Assembly: GCA_023231365.1 (NCBI GenBank)
Contig: JALNVO010000095.1
Location: 1-9,687, forward strand
From: Fibrobacteraceae bacterium
Lineage (GTDB): Bacteria; Fibrobacterota; Fibrobacteria; Fibrobacterales; Fibrobacteraceae
Length of the DNA stretch: 9,687 nt
Direction: 5' to 3'
Under the pieces are notes generated by a model, which ran no database searches, was not told the origin of the DNA, and saw only the letters and a list, made by a program, of their open reading frames with translations. This document shows, in pieces, positions 1-6,295 of this stretch. Position 1 is the stretch's first letter, and each line of letters begins with the position of its first letter. The translations under genes were made by a program, and so were the position numbers.

Positions 1-130
1 AAGCAAGCTTGAGTGCGACTCTCAATTTGGGCGATTTTGACGCTTCGCGTCACCACTGCGGTTCGGTCATACAACCAAGCGAGCTTGGTTGTGCGACACT
101 CACCTTGCATGGTATTGACGCTTCGCGTCA
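1..130. repeat. Imperfect direct repeat pair with hairpins in the 5' intergenic region
   Basis: Two related units of about 52-54 bp lie at 1-52 and 77-130. Both begin with AAGC(A/G)AGCTTG, share GTGCGAC(T/A)CTCA in the middle, and end in the same 15-mer TGACGCTTCGCGTCA (38-52 and 116-130). That 15-mer is itself a hairpin: a 6-bp TGACGC/GCGTCA stem with a TTC loop. A third partial start, AAGCAAGCTTGC, lies at 162-173 and contains the 10-bp palindrome GCAAGCTTGC (164-173). The stretch 1-234 shows no convincing gene. Short open frames cross it, but their peptides only mirror the repeats. It looks like a dispersed intergenic palindromic element, and its function is unknown. Confidence 0.75.
71..92. 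repeat. Perfect inverted repeat (10-bp arms)
   Basis: ACAACCAAGC (71-80) and GCTTGGTTGT (83-92) are exact reverse complements separated by GA, a compact hairpin or cruciform. It sits between the two direct-repeat units and overlaps the start of the second. No T-run follows, so it is not an obvious intrinsic terminator. It could be a protein-binding palindrome or part of the mobile-like intergenic repeat. Confidence 0.8.
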
Positions 131-169
131 TCGTCCGCTGCTGCATCTCGGCAATAAAGACAAGCAAGC

Positions 170-198
170 TTGCCTTTGCTGCGCTCGATTTGTATGCT
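170..198 (+). promoter_or_regulatory. Possible promoter for cysQ
   Basis: TTGCCT (170-175) and TATGCT (193-198) are separated by 17 bp, with TG directly before the -10-like box. Each hexamer matches the sigma-70 consensus at four of six positions, so this is weak. The -35-like box overlaps the right edge of the GCAAGCTTGC palindrome. A transcript starting near 205 would leave a leader of about 30 nt before the cysQ ATG. Other promoters further left are possible. Confidence 0.3.
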
Positions 199-234
199 AT
201 TCACTTCACCAAAGCAATTTTTAGAGGTACCCTT

Positions 235-1014
235 ATGAATATGCCCTGTGACTTTCCTTATATGGATCTCCTCCCGGCCGTCTCCGCTGCGAGCTTTTCG
301 GTTCTTGAATTTTTTAAAGGCGGTTTTGATGTCATGGTAAAGGATGATTCTACGCCTGTGACGTCAGCTGATTTAGCTTCCAACAAAATTCTACTGGATG
401 CCCTTCAAAAATATTTCCCGGACATTCCCGTCGTATCGGAGGAAATTTTGAATCCGCCGCTTTCCGCTCTTAAAGATAAATTTTTCCTGGTCGATCCTTT
501 GGATGGAACAAGCGATTTCATTTCGGGGCGGAAAGAATTCACAGTGAATCTTGCGTTGATTGAAAAAGGCCTTGTTGCGCTAGGCATAGTATCTGCTCCG
601 GCTTTGGGTGAACTTTTTGTCGGTTTTAACGGTATTGCCCTTAGAACGTCCATTTCGGATGTCTCATTGTCCCATCCGGAGCGTTTGTTTTTGAAAAATC
701 GCTATGTTCCTTTTCAAAAAGGCAGAGTTCCCCGGGTATTAGTCAGCGTTTCCCATACAGATCCTAGAACATCGGACCACCTCCAGAGGATAGGGGGCGT
801 TAAAATTCCCGTAGGTTCCAGCCTCAAGTTTCTTCGCATTGCGGATTCCTTTGCGGATTATTATCCGAGGGTGAAATCTCTTCACGAATGGGATATCGCT
901 GCGGGACATGGTGTGCTTAAGGCTGCTGGAGGCAATGTCTACCTCTTTGGCTTGCAAAGTGAAGTGAAATATGGGACTCCCGGGTTCATTTCTCCCCCTT
1001 TTGAGGCTTATTGA
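235..1014 (+). CDS. cysQ: 3'(2'),5'-bisphosphate nucleotidase (CysQ family)
   Basis: This is a 259-residue protein of the inositol-monophosphatase-like, metal-dependent phosphatase superfamily. It most resembles CysQ, which turns 3'-phosphoadenosine 5'-phosphate (a by-product of sulfate assimilation) into AMP in the cytoplasm. The sequence shows PVTSAD at 41-46, the Glu pair VVSEE at 66-70, the metal-binding signature DPLDGT at 87-92 followed by DF, and the C-terminal Asp in HEWDIAAGH (D220). The stretches SSLKF (195-199) and YPR (210-212) before that Asp are closer to CysQ than to SuhB or HisN. The frame stays open further left to 13, but that part only translates the intergenic repeats. ATG 235 has AGAGG at 224-228, six bases upstream, and gives the usual family length. 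ATG 241 is a less likely alternative. No sulfate-assimilation gene is visible nearby, so the substrate rests on similarity. Confidence 0.88.
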   Translation: MNMPCDFPYMDLLPAVSAASFSVLEFFKGGFDVMVKDDSTPVTSADLASNKILLDALQKYFPDIPVVSEEILNPPLSALKDKFFLVDPLDGTSDFISGRKEFTVNLALIEKGLVALGIVSAPALGELFVGFNGIALRTSISDVSLSHPERLFLKNRYVPFQKGRVPRVLVSVSHTDPRTSDHLQRIGGVKIPVGSSLKFLRIADSFADYYPRVKSLHEWDIAAGHGVLKAAGGNVYLFGLQSEVKYGTPGFISPPFEAY

Positions 1015-1035
1015 CTCTACAAATAGCTCTTTCAC

Positions 1036-1063
1036 TTGACTATTTTTAATTTTTGTGTTAAAT
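1036..1063 (+). promoter_or_regulatory. rpsT promoter (sigma-70 type)
   Basis: TTGACT (1036-1041) and TTAAAT (1058-1063) are 16 bp apart in an AT-rich stretch between cysQ and rpsT. Five of six and four of six bases match the consensus. A start near 1070 gives a leader of about 37 nt ending in the GGAG ribosome-binding site at 1096-1099. This is the best promoter-like sequence in the window and suits a strongly expressed ribosomal protein gene. Confidence 0.65.
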
Positions 1064-1106
1064 TTGTGCCAACATTTTATGAAAGGTTTTCACCCGGAGA
1101 TATAAG

Positions 1107-1376
1107 GTGCCTAATCATCAGTCTTGCAAAAAACGTCTTCGTCAGACTAAAAAACTGACCGAAATCAACCAATCTGTCCGTTCCTCCATCCGCACAAGCC
1201 TCAAGGCTATTCGTACGGCCTCTTCTAAGGATACGGCTCTCAAAGAAATGCCGAACCTCTTCAGTATGCTTGATAAGGCTGCTGCCAAGAATCGTGCGGG
1301 TTTCAATTCGAACCGCGCTGCAAATTATAAAGCGAAGGTTGCAAAAGTCGTTAATGGTCTTGCTGCAAAAGCTTAA
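1107..1376 (+). CDS. rpsT: 30S ribosomal protein S20
   Basis: This 89-residue, very basic protein matches the S20 (bS20) family, which binds 16S rRNA in the small subunit. It has the typical lysine/arginine-rich N-terminus (KKRLRQTKK at 8-16), the helical SVRSSIRTSLKAIR region (23-36) and the family hallmark LDKAAAKNRAGFNSNRAA (55-72). The length is normal. The start is GTG at 1107, with GGAG at 1096-1099 seven bases upstream. No in-frame ATG near the N-terminus would keep the conserved start. In E. coli rpsT also uses a non-ATG start (TTG), which is linked to translational autocontrol; whether the GTG here plays that role is inference. The gene has its own promoter and terminator, so it appears monocistronic. 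Confidence 0.96.
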   Translation: MPNHQSCKKRLRQTKKLTEINQSVRSSIRTSLKAIRTASSKDTALKEMPNLFSMLDKAAAKNRAGFNSNRAANYKAKVAKVVNGLAAKA

Positions 1377-1394
1377 GGCCTAAAGTCTTTTTGC

Positions 1395-1434
1395 GGAGAC
1401 CGGTGGTGTTTCGCCCCCGGTCTTCTTCTTTTTT
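1395..1434 (+). terminator. Intrinsic terminator after rpsT
   Basis: AGACCGG (1397-1403) pairs with CCGGTCT (1417-1423). The stem continues inside through GGTG/CGCC after one mismatch, closing on a TTT loop, and TTCTTCTTTTTT follows on the 3' side. It starts about 20 bases after the rpsT stop. A GC-rich stem plus a T-rich tail is the classic Rho-independent form, and it separates rpsT from the mglA block. Confidence 0.88.
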
Positions 1435-1498
1435 GATAGAAAACACAGTCTCTTGCTTTATATTTTTGCTAGATTAAGGATAAAATTAAGGAAGAATA

Positions 1499-2491
1499 AT
1501 GTCCTCGATAAACTTCGCTACTCGTGAAATCAGTTGTAAGGTCGTATATTATGGCCCTGGTTTGAGCGGCAAGACGACAAATCTTCAGGTAATTCATCAG
1601 AAGATGCCCCAGGACAAGCGGACCGATATGGTTTCTTTGGAGACGGAGGGCGACCGTACTTTGTTCTTTGATTTTCTGCCTCTTAACTTAGGTGATATCA
1701 AGGGATTCAAGACGAAGTTTCAACTTTATACTGTTCCCGGTCAAGTTTATTACAATTCGACTCGAAAGATAGTTCTGCGCGGTGTGGATGGGATCGTTTT
1801 TGTTGCAGATTCTCAGCGCTCCCGAGAAGCCGAAAATCTGGAAAGCTTGCAAAATTTGCGTCAGAATTTGGAAGACTATGGAGTGGATTTGGATGAAATA
1901 CCACTAGTCCTGCAATACAACAAGCGGGATATGGAAAATGTCTTTCCGCTTGATGAAATGAATAAGCTCCTCAATCCTAAAAATATTCCGTTTTTTCCGG
2001 CGACGGCTCATAATGGAAAAGGTGTCGTGACGACACTCAAGGCGATTGCAATGCTTGTTATTCAGCGCTTTAATGTTAAACAAGGCTTTTTGCGCAAGGC
2101 TGCAGATAGCGTTCATAATACGGGTGTCCACGATGTGATGCTCGGCAAGGAAGGTGTTTCTATAACTCCCGCAGCACCTTCCGAACCTCCTAAGGCTCAG
2201 CCGGAATCTCAGAGTGCTGCCGGAGCTCTTCCTGATTTTGGAACTCCGCTGCCGTCCGCATCGGCGTCTCCTTTTCGTATGCCGGCTTTCGTGTCCCGTA
2301 CTACGGCTCAGGAACCTCAGCAGAAGGCGGGCCTCTTTCAGAAGAGCGCGCCGGCCTCTCCGTTTGACCGTTTACAAAGCCCCGCTGTTCCTAAGGTTCC
2401 GTCTTTTGGTCGGGATGCAATGAAAGCAGACCAAGGGATATCCGATGACGATATTGAGCTTCGTCCCTATGTTCCTAAAAAGAAACCTTGA
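1499..2491 (+). CDS. mglA: MglA-type small Ras-like GTPase with C-terminal extension
   Basis: Residues 1 to about 195 are a full MglA GTPase, the bacterial Ras-like switch that sets cell polarity and motility in Myxococcus. The P-loop is GPGLSGKT (19-26). The switch region runs through LETEGDRTLFFDFLP (47-61). The third G motif reads YTVPGQ (77-82), with Thr where Ras has Asp, as is typical of MglA. NKRD (141-144) is the guanine-specificity motif. Residues from about 200 to 330 form an unusual low-complexity tail rich in Pro, Ala, Ser and Gln, ending with an acidic patch (DDDIE, 316-320) and a basic end (KKKP). Well-known MglA proteins stop near 195 residues. AAGGAAG at 1488-1494 supports the start. 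A -10-like TATATT (1459-1464) lies upstream with only a poorly spaced -35. It is the first gene of a five-gene block; the roadblock gene follows after 18 nt. Confidence 0.95.
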   Translation: MSSINFATREISCKVVYYGPGLSGKTTNLQVIHQKMPQDKRTDMVSLETEGDRTLFFDFLPLNLGDIKGFKTKFQLYTVPGQVYYNSTRKIVLRGVDGIVFVADSQRSREAENLESLQNLRQNLEDYGVDLDEIPLVLQYNKRDMENVFPLDEMNKLLNPKNIPFFPATAHNGKGVVTTLKAIAMLVIQRFNVKQGFLRKAADSVHNTGVHDVMLGKEGVSITPAAPSEPPKAQPESQSAAGALPDFGTPLPSASASPFRMPAFVSRTTAQEPQQKAGLFQKSAPASPFDRLQSPAVPKVPSFGRDAMKADQGISDDDIELRPYVPKKKP

Positions 2492-2509
2492 AGTAGGCTA
2501 AGGTAGCTG

Positions 2510-2929
2510 ATGAGTGATTTTGCCGTTTATACTGAAGATGCAGACCGGGTTCGCCGGTTGATGCAAGCTTATTTGGCAAGTGTTAAAGCCGATTATGTAA
2601 TGCTTGTCCACCGCGATGGTTCGATCATTGCTGAAGTTGGCTCCATCGGTATGGATGCGACTCCACTTGCCGTACTCAGCACAGCATCTTTTGGAAGTGC
2701 AAAACAAATTGGCGTTATGCTCGGCGAAGGAGAATTCCGCTCGGTTTCTTACACGGGCGAAAAGCGTTCTATTTATATCGCCCCCGTTGAAGATTCACTT
2801 CTTTTGGTACAAATTTTTTCGGGCAATAAACTTCCGAACCGTATAGAAGACTACAACAAGCTCTTGGTAGAAAAACTGGTAGAAGCTGTCCCCGCTTTCA
2901 CGCAGAATACGAGCAAGCTTCACCATTAG
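2510..2929 (+). CDS. Roadblock/LC7 domain protein, MglB-like
   Basis: This is a 139-residue single-domain roadblock/LC7 protein. The fold shows as an N-terminal helix (about 8-24), a strand with VMLVHRDGSIIAEVG (30-44), a helix after DATPLAVLSTASFGSAKQIG (49-68), then the strand pair FRSVSYTGEKRSIYIAPVEDSLLLVQIF (76-103) and a C-terminal helix. In MglA systems this partner (MglB) acts as a dimeric GTPase-activating protein. Its position directly after mglA makes that the best reading here, although the order is the reverse of mglBA in Myxococcus. AAGG at 2500-2503 sits six bases before the ATG. The C-terminus is short and lacks the acidic tail I recall for Myxococcus MglB. A non-GAP adaptor role cannot be excluded. 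Confidence 0.85.
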   Translation: MSDFAVYTEDADRVRRLMQAYLASVKADYVMLVHRDGSIIAEVGSIGMDATPLAVLSTASFGSAKQIGVMLGEGEFRSVSYTGEKRSIYIAPVEDSLLLVQIFSGNKLPNRIEDYNKLLVEKLVEAVPAFTQNTSKLHH

Positions 2930-2938
2930 GAGTTCCTT

Positions 2939-3403
2939 GTGCAAGGACTTCCTCCACTCCGTTATTTGAGAAAGACGACCATCGTTTTTTTGGCCGTTTT
3001 TTTGTGCTTTTTGGGCCGTCGCATTTATATTGCCATGAATGCAGATGATGGAACAGTGGATATTACCCAATCAATAGACAAACCGGAGTATAGTGTGGTT
3101 TGTCGCAACATAATTGGAGGCTCTCCGTTTGGTATTGATTCGGTATTTCCTTCGCGGAGCCGTCTTTATTACTATTCTATGATGCCTAAGCTCGGCTGGG
3201 AGGCTCCGCAGCGGCAGATGATGCATATTTGGTTTTATGGGGCGGATACTGTGCAAAAGGTTTTGTGCACTCCGGTGGATGATGCTTGTGAAAGTTCTAT
3301 TTCTCCAGAACTTTTACATGCGGGTGATTGGAGCGTGGATTTCGTGGAAGGACGCAATCTTTTAGCGAGCCGCCAGTTCAAGGTTGAAGCGGCAAGGAAT
3401 TGA
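2939..3403 (+). CDS. Membrane-anchored DUF2914-like protein
   Basis: This is a 154-residue protein with a basic N-terminus, one hydrophobic segment (about 13-25, followed by RR) and then a soluble domain. With that anchor the domain probably lies in the periplasm, either tethered to the inner membrane or released after cleavage. Residues about 55-148 fit the DUF2914 pattern as I remember it: RLYYYSMM (75-82), then HIWFYGADTVQKV (96-108), an SISPELL stretch (120-126) and the ending GDWSVDF with L-S-FKV (129-149). The function of that domain is unknown to me. The start is GTG at 2939, with AGGAG (2928-2932) overlapping the stop codon of the roadblock gene, which suggests coupled translation. 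Cysteines at 55, 110 and 117 could form a disulfide. The family assignment is by memory of the motif and is moderate. Confidence 0.68.
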   Translation: MQGLPPLRYLRKTTIVFLAVFLCFLGRRIYIAMNADDGTVDITQSIDKPEYSVVCRNIIGGSPFGIDSVFPSRSRLYYYSMMPKLGWEAPQRQMMHIWFYGADTVQKVLCTPVDDACESSISPELLHAGDWSVDFVEGRNLLASRQFKVEAARN

Positions 3404-3406
3404 TCC

Positions 3407-6289
3407 TTGCGCATTATTTCTTTTTTCCTTTTATTTTTTCCGCTGCTTATTTGGGCATCCGTCCCCTTCTCGAGATTGGATTTGGATACGGTCCCTGTGT
3501 GGAGAGGGGTGCCGTATAAAACGTCTGGGGTTACAACGGGGGATAGTATAGAGGGAGAAAGGGATTCTGTCCATTTGCAAACGGCTGGATCCAAGTTTAT
3601 TCAAGTAATTGTCGGCGATGGCGGAACGGAAGTGAATCAGGAGCTTCATTTGTCCATACAGGGAGAAGCCGTTCCGGGAGTATTCATTGATGCTCTTTTG
3701 TCTGATGTCGGAAGGGACGCGGGTGAGGAGCGCACTGCTACTTTGGAAGAAGTGGACGAAGTGCATTTTCGCGTAGAAACGTCAAAAGCTTTTTTGCATC
3801 TGGGCAATATGACGTGGAAGGAACAGGAACTGGGACTTTCCGGGTTGGAACGCTCGACCCTCGGTGCTGCGGCGGGTTTAAAATTGGGCCATTCCGAAAT
3901 ACGCGGTGCAGGAGGTTATGATGAATTGGAGCGTATCACGACGACTTTTACCGGTGTTGATGGACAGCAGAAGGGATACCTCCTTGCGACGGGAGCTTCT
4001 GATACGTATATGTCCGTGGTGCCCCGCTCAGAAACGGTGTTCTTGAACGGAGTAGAACTCACTCGGGATGAAGATTATACTGTCAACTATGCTGGCGGTG
4101 TACTGGATTTTAATGGAGCTTTGATTCCGGGGTCGCAAGATGAAATTCGCGTGGAATTCGATGCGTATAATTCCGGTGGCCTTCAGATACTCAAGGCTGC
4201 CGATGGAAAGTACCGCGGAAGGAATGTTTGGCTGGATGTCGTCGGTTTTGAACTTTCAAGCGATACGGCTAGGCTTCGGCGTGGTACGTGGACCGATTCG
4301 GATTATCAGATGCTAAAAGTAGATACAGGGGGAACTTTTGACCGTTCTGATACTTTGGATGAACTTGTCCGCCCTTGGGCTCTTTTCCGTTTGGGAACGA
4401 GAGCGAGAATGCAATCAGGTGAAAGATTTTATGCCGATGGTGAAATGGATTATAGCGATGCGGATACGAATACGCTTTCTTCTATGGTTGGCGGCCCGCA
4501 CGGACGTGCCTATCGCTGGTTTCTTTCTAGCGATAGCACGAACAATCAAAGGTTTTCTTTGTTTCGCCTGAATGCAGCGGGCGATTATATGCAAAGTGGC
4601 TATTTTCAGCCGGCTTATCAAGGCTCGGAGAAAAATTGGGATTCTTATGTCCTTCGCCACGAATGGGATTTGGATAGTTCTGGCTTAGATGGTTCTTTAA
4701 GGTATGATTTGCTTTCTGCGAGATTCCGCTTGCCGCATAGTTATTTTGTTGGCGCGGAATGGGGATACCGCAGGAGCCTTTCGGATGGGGAAAATTGGAA
4801 TTCCTCGCGGTCCCGCATTTTTGCAGAGCACAAAGGGAACGAAGCTCAGAGTTCTTTTTCGCTTGTTCGGGTATCTTCTTTTGAAACGATTGGAATGGAG
4901 CGCTACCAGGGACTTGCTTCGGCTTCCTATGTCACAGGAGTATTTCGCCCGTTTGGTTCCGGCGATTACGGTATTTGGCTTAAGGATGCTGATTCATTAC
5001 TAAATAACCGCTCGGATATGGCGAATGGCAAGTCCGGATTTGATGTGATAGGACAAAATTGGAATTTGCGGGAAACCATTTTTGGATCGCGCGGGCGCAC
5101 CGGTAGATCTTTGGAAAAATTGGAAGATTCCCTTAAAATCAGCGGTTGGGAACAATCGGCATCCTATTCAAACGATTGGTTCTCTTTGACGCATCTTTTG
5201 CAATATAAACGGACTTTTGTGGATACTGCGGGAACTTCGAATTCCTGGCTTTCGGAGGAAAATTTGGATTGGGGACGTTCCGGTTCGCCTTTTGTGGGCA
5301 AGGCTTCTTATTCATTGGGTCTCACCCGCGAAGTTCCCTACGTTGCAATTTATAAAGCGGTTACAAAAGGGACTGGTGATGTGATGTATGATAGTTTGAC
5401 CGGTGTTTTTGTAGAAGGCGTAGACAACGGCGATTATGTCTATGAAGGCATGGGTCGCAGTGATTCTGCGGATCCGGTGCGTGCAAGTTCTGCACAGATA
5501 ACTTGTAATTTTTCATTTATACCAAGGGCGCTCGGGATTGAACAGGGCGTTTTACGCGATGTAGCGTTTTCATTTGATGGTTCCAGTGAAGGCCGCGATA
5601 CTACGGGGAATACGTTGTTTCTTCCTCCATTTATGCGAAGCACTTTACATGAAATTTCGAGTGGACTTTTTACTGGCGAGGCTTCCGTTTTGTGGACGCA
5701 TCCACAGAATGCAGGGACATTGGAATATAAAATCGGAACGGAAAGCGAAAAGAGAAATACTTCGCAAGGTTATTTCCAAAATCGATTATGGCATACGTTG
5801 GACGCCATCTATACTGGTCGAGAAAGGGAAACTTGGGAAGCGGAACCGGGGATAGAATATGTGGCTTTGGACGCCGCTCAAGTGATGAATTGGAAAATTT
5901 ATGAAGTAAAGATTTCCTGGAAACGCGAATTGCCATTAAATTTGTATGTAAAGCCAGCTGGATGGGTGCGGAAAGGATTGGGAAAGGATGAATCGGAGCG
6001 CCTAGAAGCTTTCTTGCGGCAAGCCTCGTTTACGCTTGGCTTTGACAATGAGAAAAATGCGAGAGCTTTCGATACGTTCGGAGTGACGGATGTTACGAGT
6101 GATAATGAAACCCTCCCTTACCAGATGGCATCCGGTTTTGACAAAGGAATTACTTACCGGAATGAACTCTCTGCTTCGGTCGATGCCAATGAATATTTGA
6201 CCCTTTCGTTAAATTATATTGTCCGGTTTGGCAGCGCGGAAGGCCGCATCTTCCAAAAGATGTCGATGGAGGCAAAGGCCTTTTTTTAG
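3407..6289 (+). CDS. Large predicted outer-membrane beta-barrel protein, family not recognised
   Basis: This 960-residue protein has a clear signal peptide (MRIISFFLLFFPLLIWAS, cleavage near 17-20). An N-terminal part of about 250 residues contains LSIQGEAVPGVFIDALLSD (82-100), an EEVDEVHFRVET stretch (114-125) and LHLGN (130-134), then FLNGVELTRDEDYTVNYAGG (212-231). The last is a strand-rich motif that I recall from large surface proteins such as SprA, though that link is loose. From about 260 to the end there are many alternating aromatic/polar strands with turns rich in Gly, Asn, Asp and Ser, and the protein ends in Phe, as barrel proteins often do. The start is TTG at 3407, only three bases after the previous stop, with AAGGA at 3394-3398; it puts the signal peptide exactly at the N-terminus. 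The neighbouring Omp85-type gene suggests a paired outer-membrane role. No enzyme motif is visible. Confidence 0.75.
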   Translation: MRIISFFLLFFPLLIWASVPFSRLDLDTVPVWRGVPYKTSGVTTGDSIEGERDSVHLQTAGSKFIQVIVGDGGTEVNQELHLSIQGEAVPGVFIDALLSDVGRDAGEERTATLEEVDEVHFRVETSKAFLHLGNMTWKEQELGLSGLERSTLGAAAGLKLGHSEIRGAGGYDELERITTTFTGVDGQQKGYLLATGASDTYMSVVPRSETVFLNGVELTRDEDYTVNYAGGVLDFNGALIPGSQDEIRVEFDAYNSGGLQILKAADGKYRGRNVWLDVVGFELSSDTARLRRGTWTDSDYQMLKVDTGGTFDRSDTLDELVRPWALFRLGTRARMQSGERFYADGEMDYSDADTNTLSSMVGGPHGRAYRWFLSSDSTNNQRFSLFRLNAAGDYMQSGYFQPAYQGSEKNWDSYVLRHEWDLDSSGLDGSLRYDLLSARFRLPHSYFVGAEWGYRRSLSDGENWNSSRSRIFAEHKGNEAQSSFSLVRVSSFETIGMERYQGLASASYVTGVFRPFGSGDYGIWLKDADSLLNNRSDMANGKSGFDVIGQNWNLRETIFGSRGRTGRSLEKLEDSLKISGWEQSASYSNDWFSLTHLLQYKRTFVDTAGTSNSWLSEENLDWGRSGSPFVGKASYSLGLTREVPYVAIYKAVTKGTGDVMYDSLTGVFVEGVDNGDYVYEGMGRSDSADPVRASSAQITCNFSFIPRALGIEQGVLRDVAFSFDGSSEGRDTTGNTLFLPPFMRSTLHEISSGLFTGEASVLWTHPQNAGTLEYKIGTESEKRNTSQGYFQNRLWHTLDAIYTGRERETWEAEPGIEYVALDAAQVMNWKIYEVKISWKRELPLNLYVKPAGWVRKGLGKDESERLEAFLRQASFTLGFDNEKNARAFDTFGVTDVTSDNETLPYQMASGFDKGITYRNELSASVDANEYLTLSLNYIVRFGSAEGRIFQKMSMEAKAFF

Positions 6290-6295
6290 GCGATT

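Noticed and set aside
13..234. N-terminal extension of cysQ by 74 residues and an overlapping 71-residue frame from 9
   Set aside because: Both translate the palindromic repeats and share no similarity with the family. The ribosome-binding site and family length point to ATG 235.
1021..1047. AAATAG/CTATTT hairpin as a cysQ terminator
   Set aside because: It has a six-pair AT-only stem with a 13-nt loop and overlaps the -35 box of rpsT. It is too weak to call.
4415..4660. Arginine/isoleucine-rich - strand open frame
   Set aside because: It lies fully inside the 960-residue gene on the opposite strand, has no ribosome-binding site and shows biased composition typical of a shadow frame.
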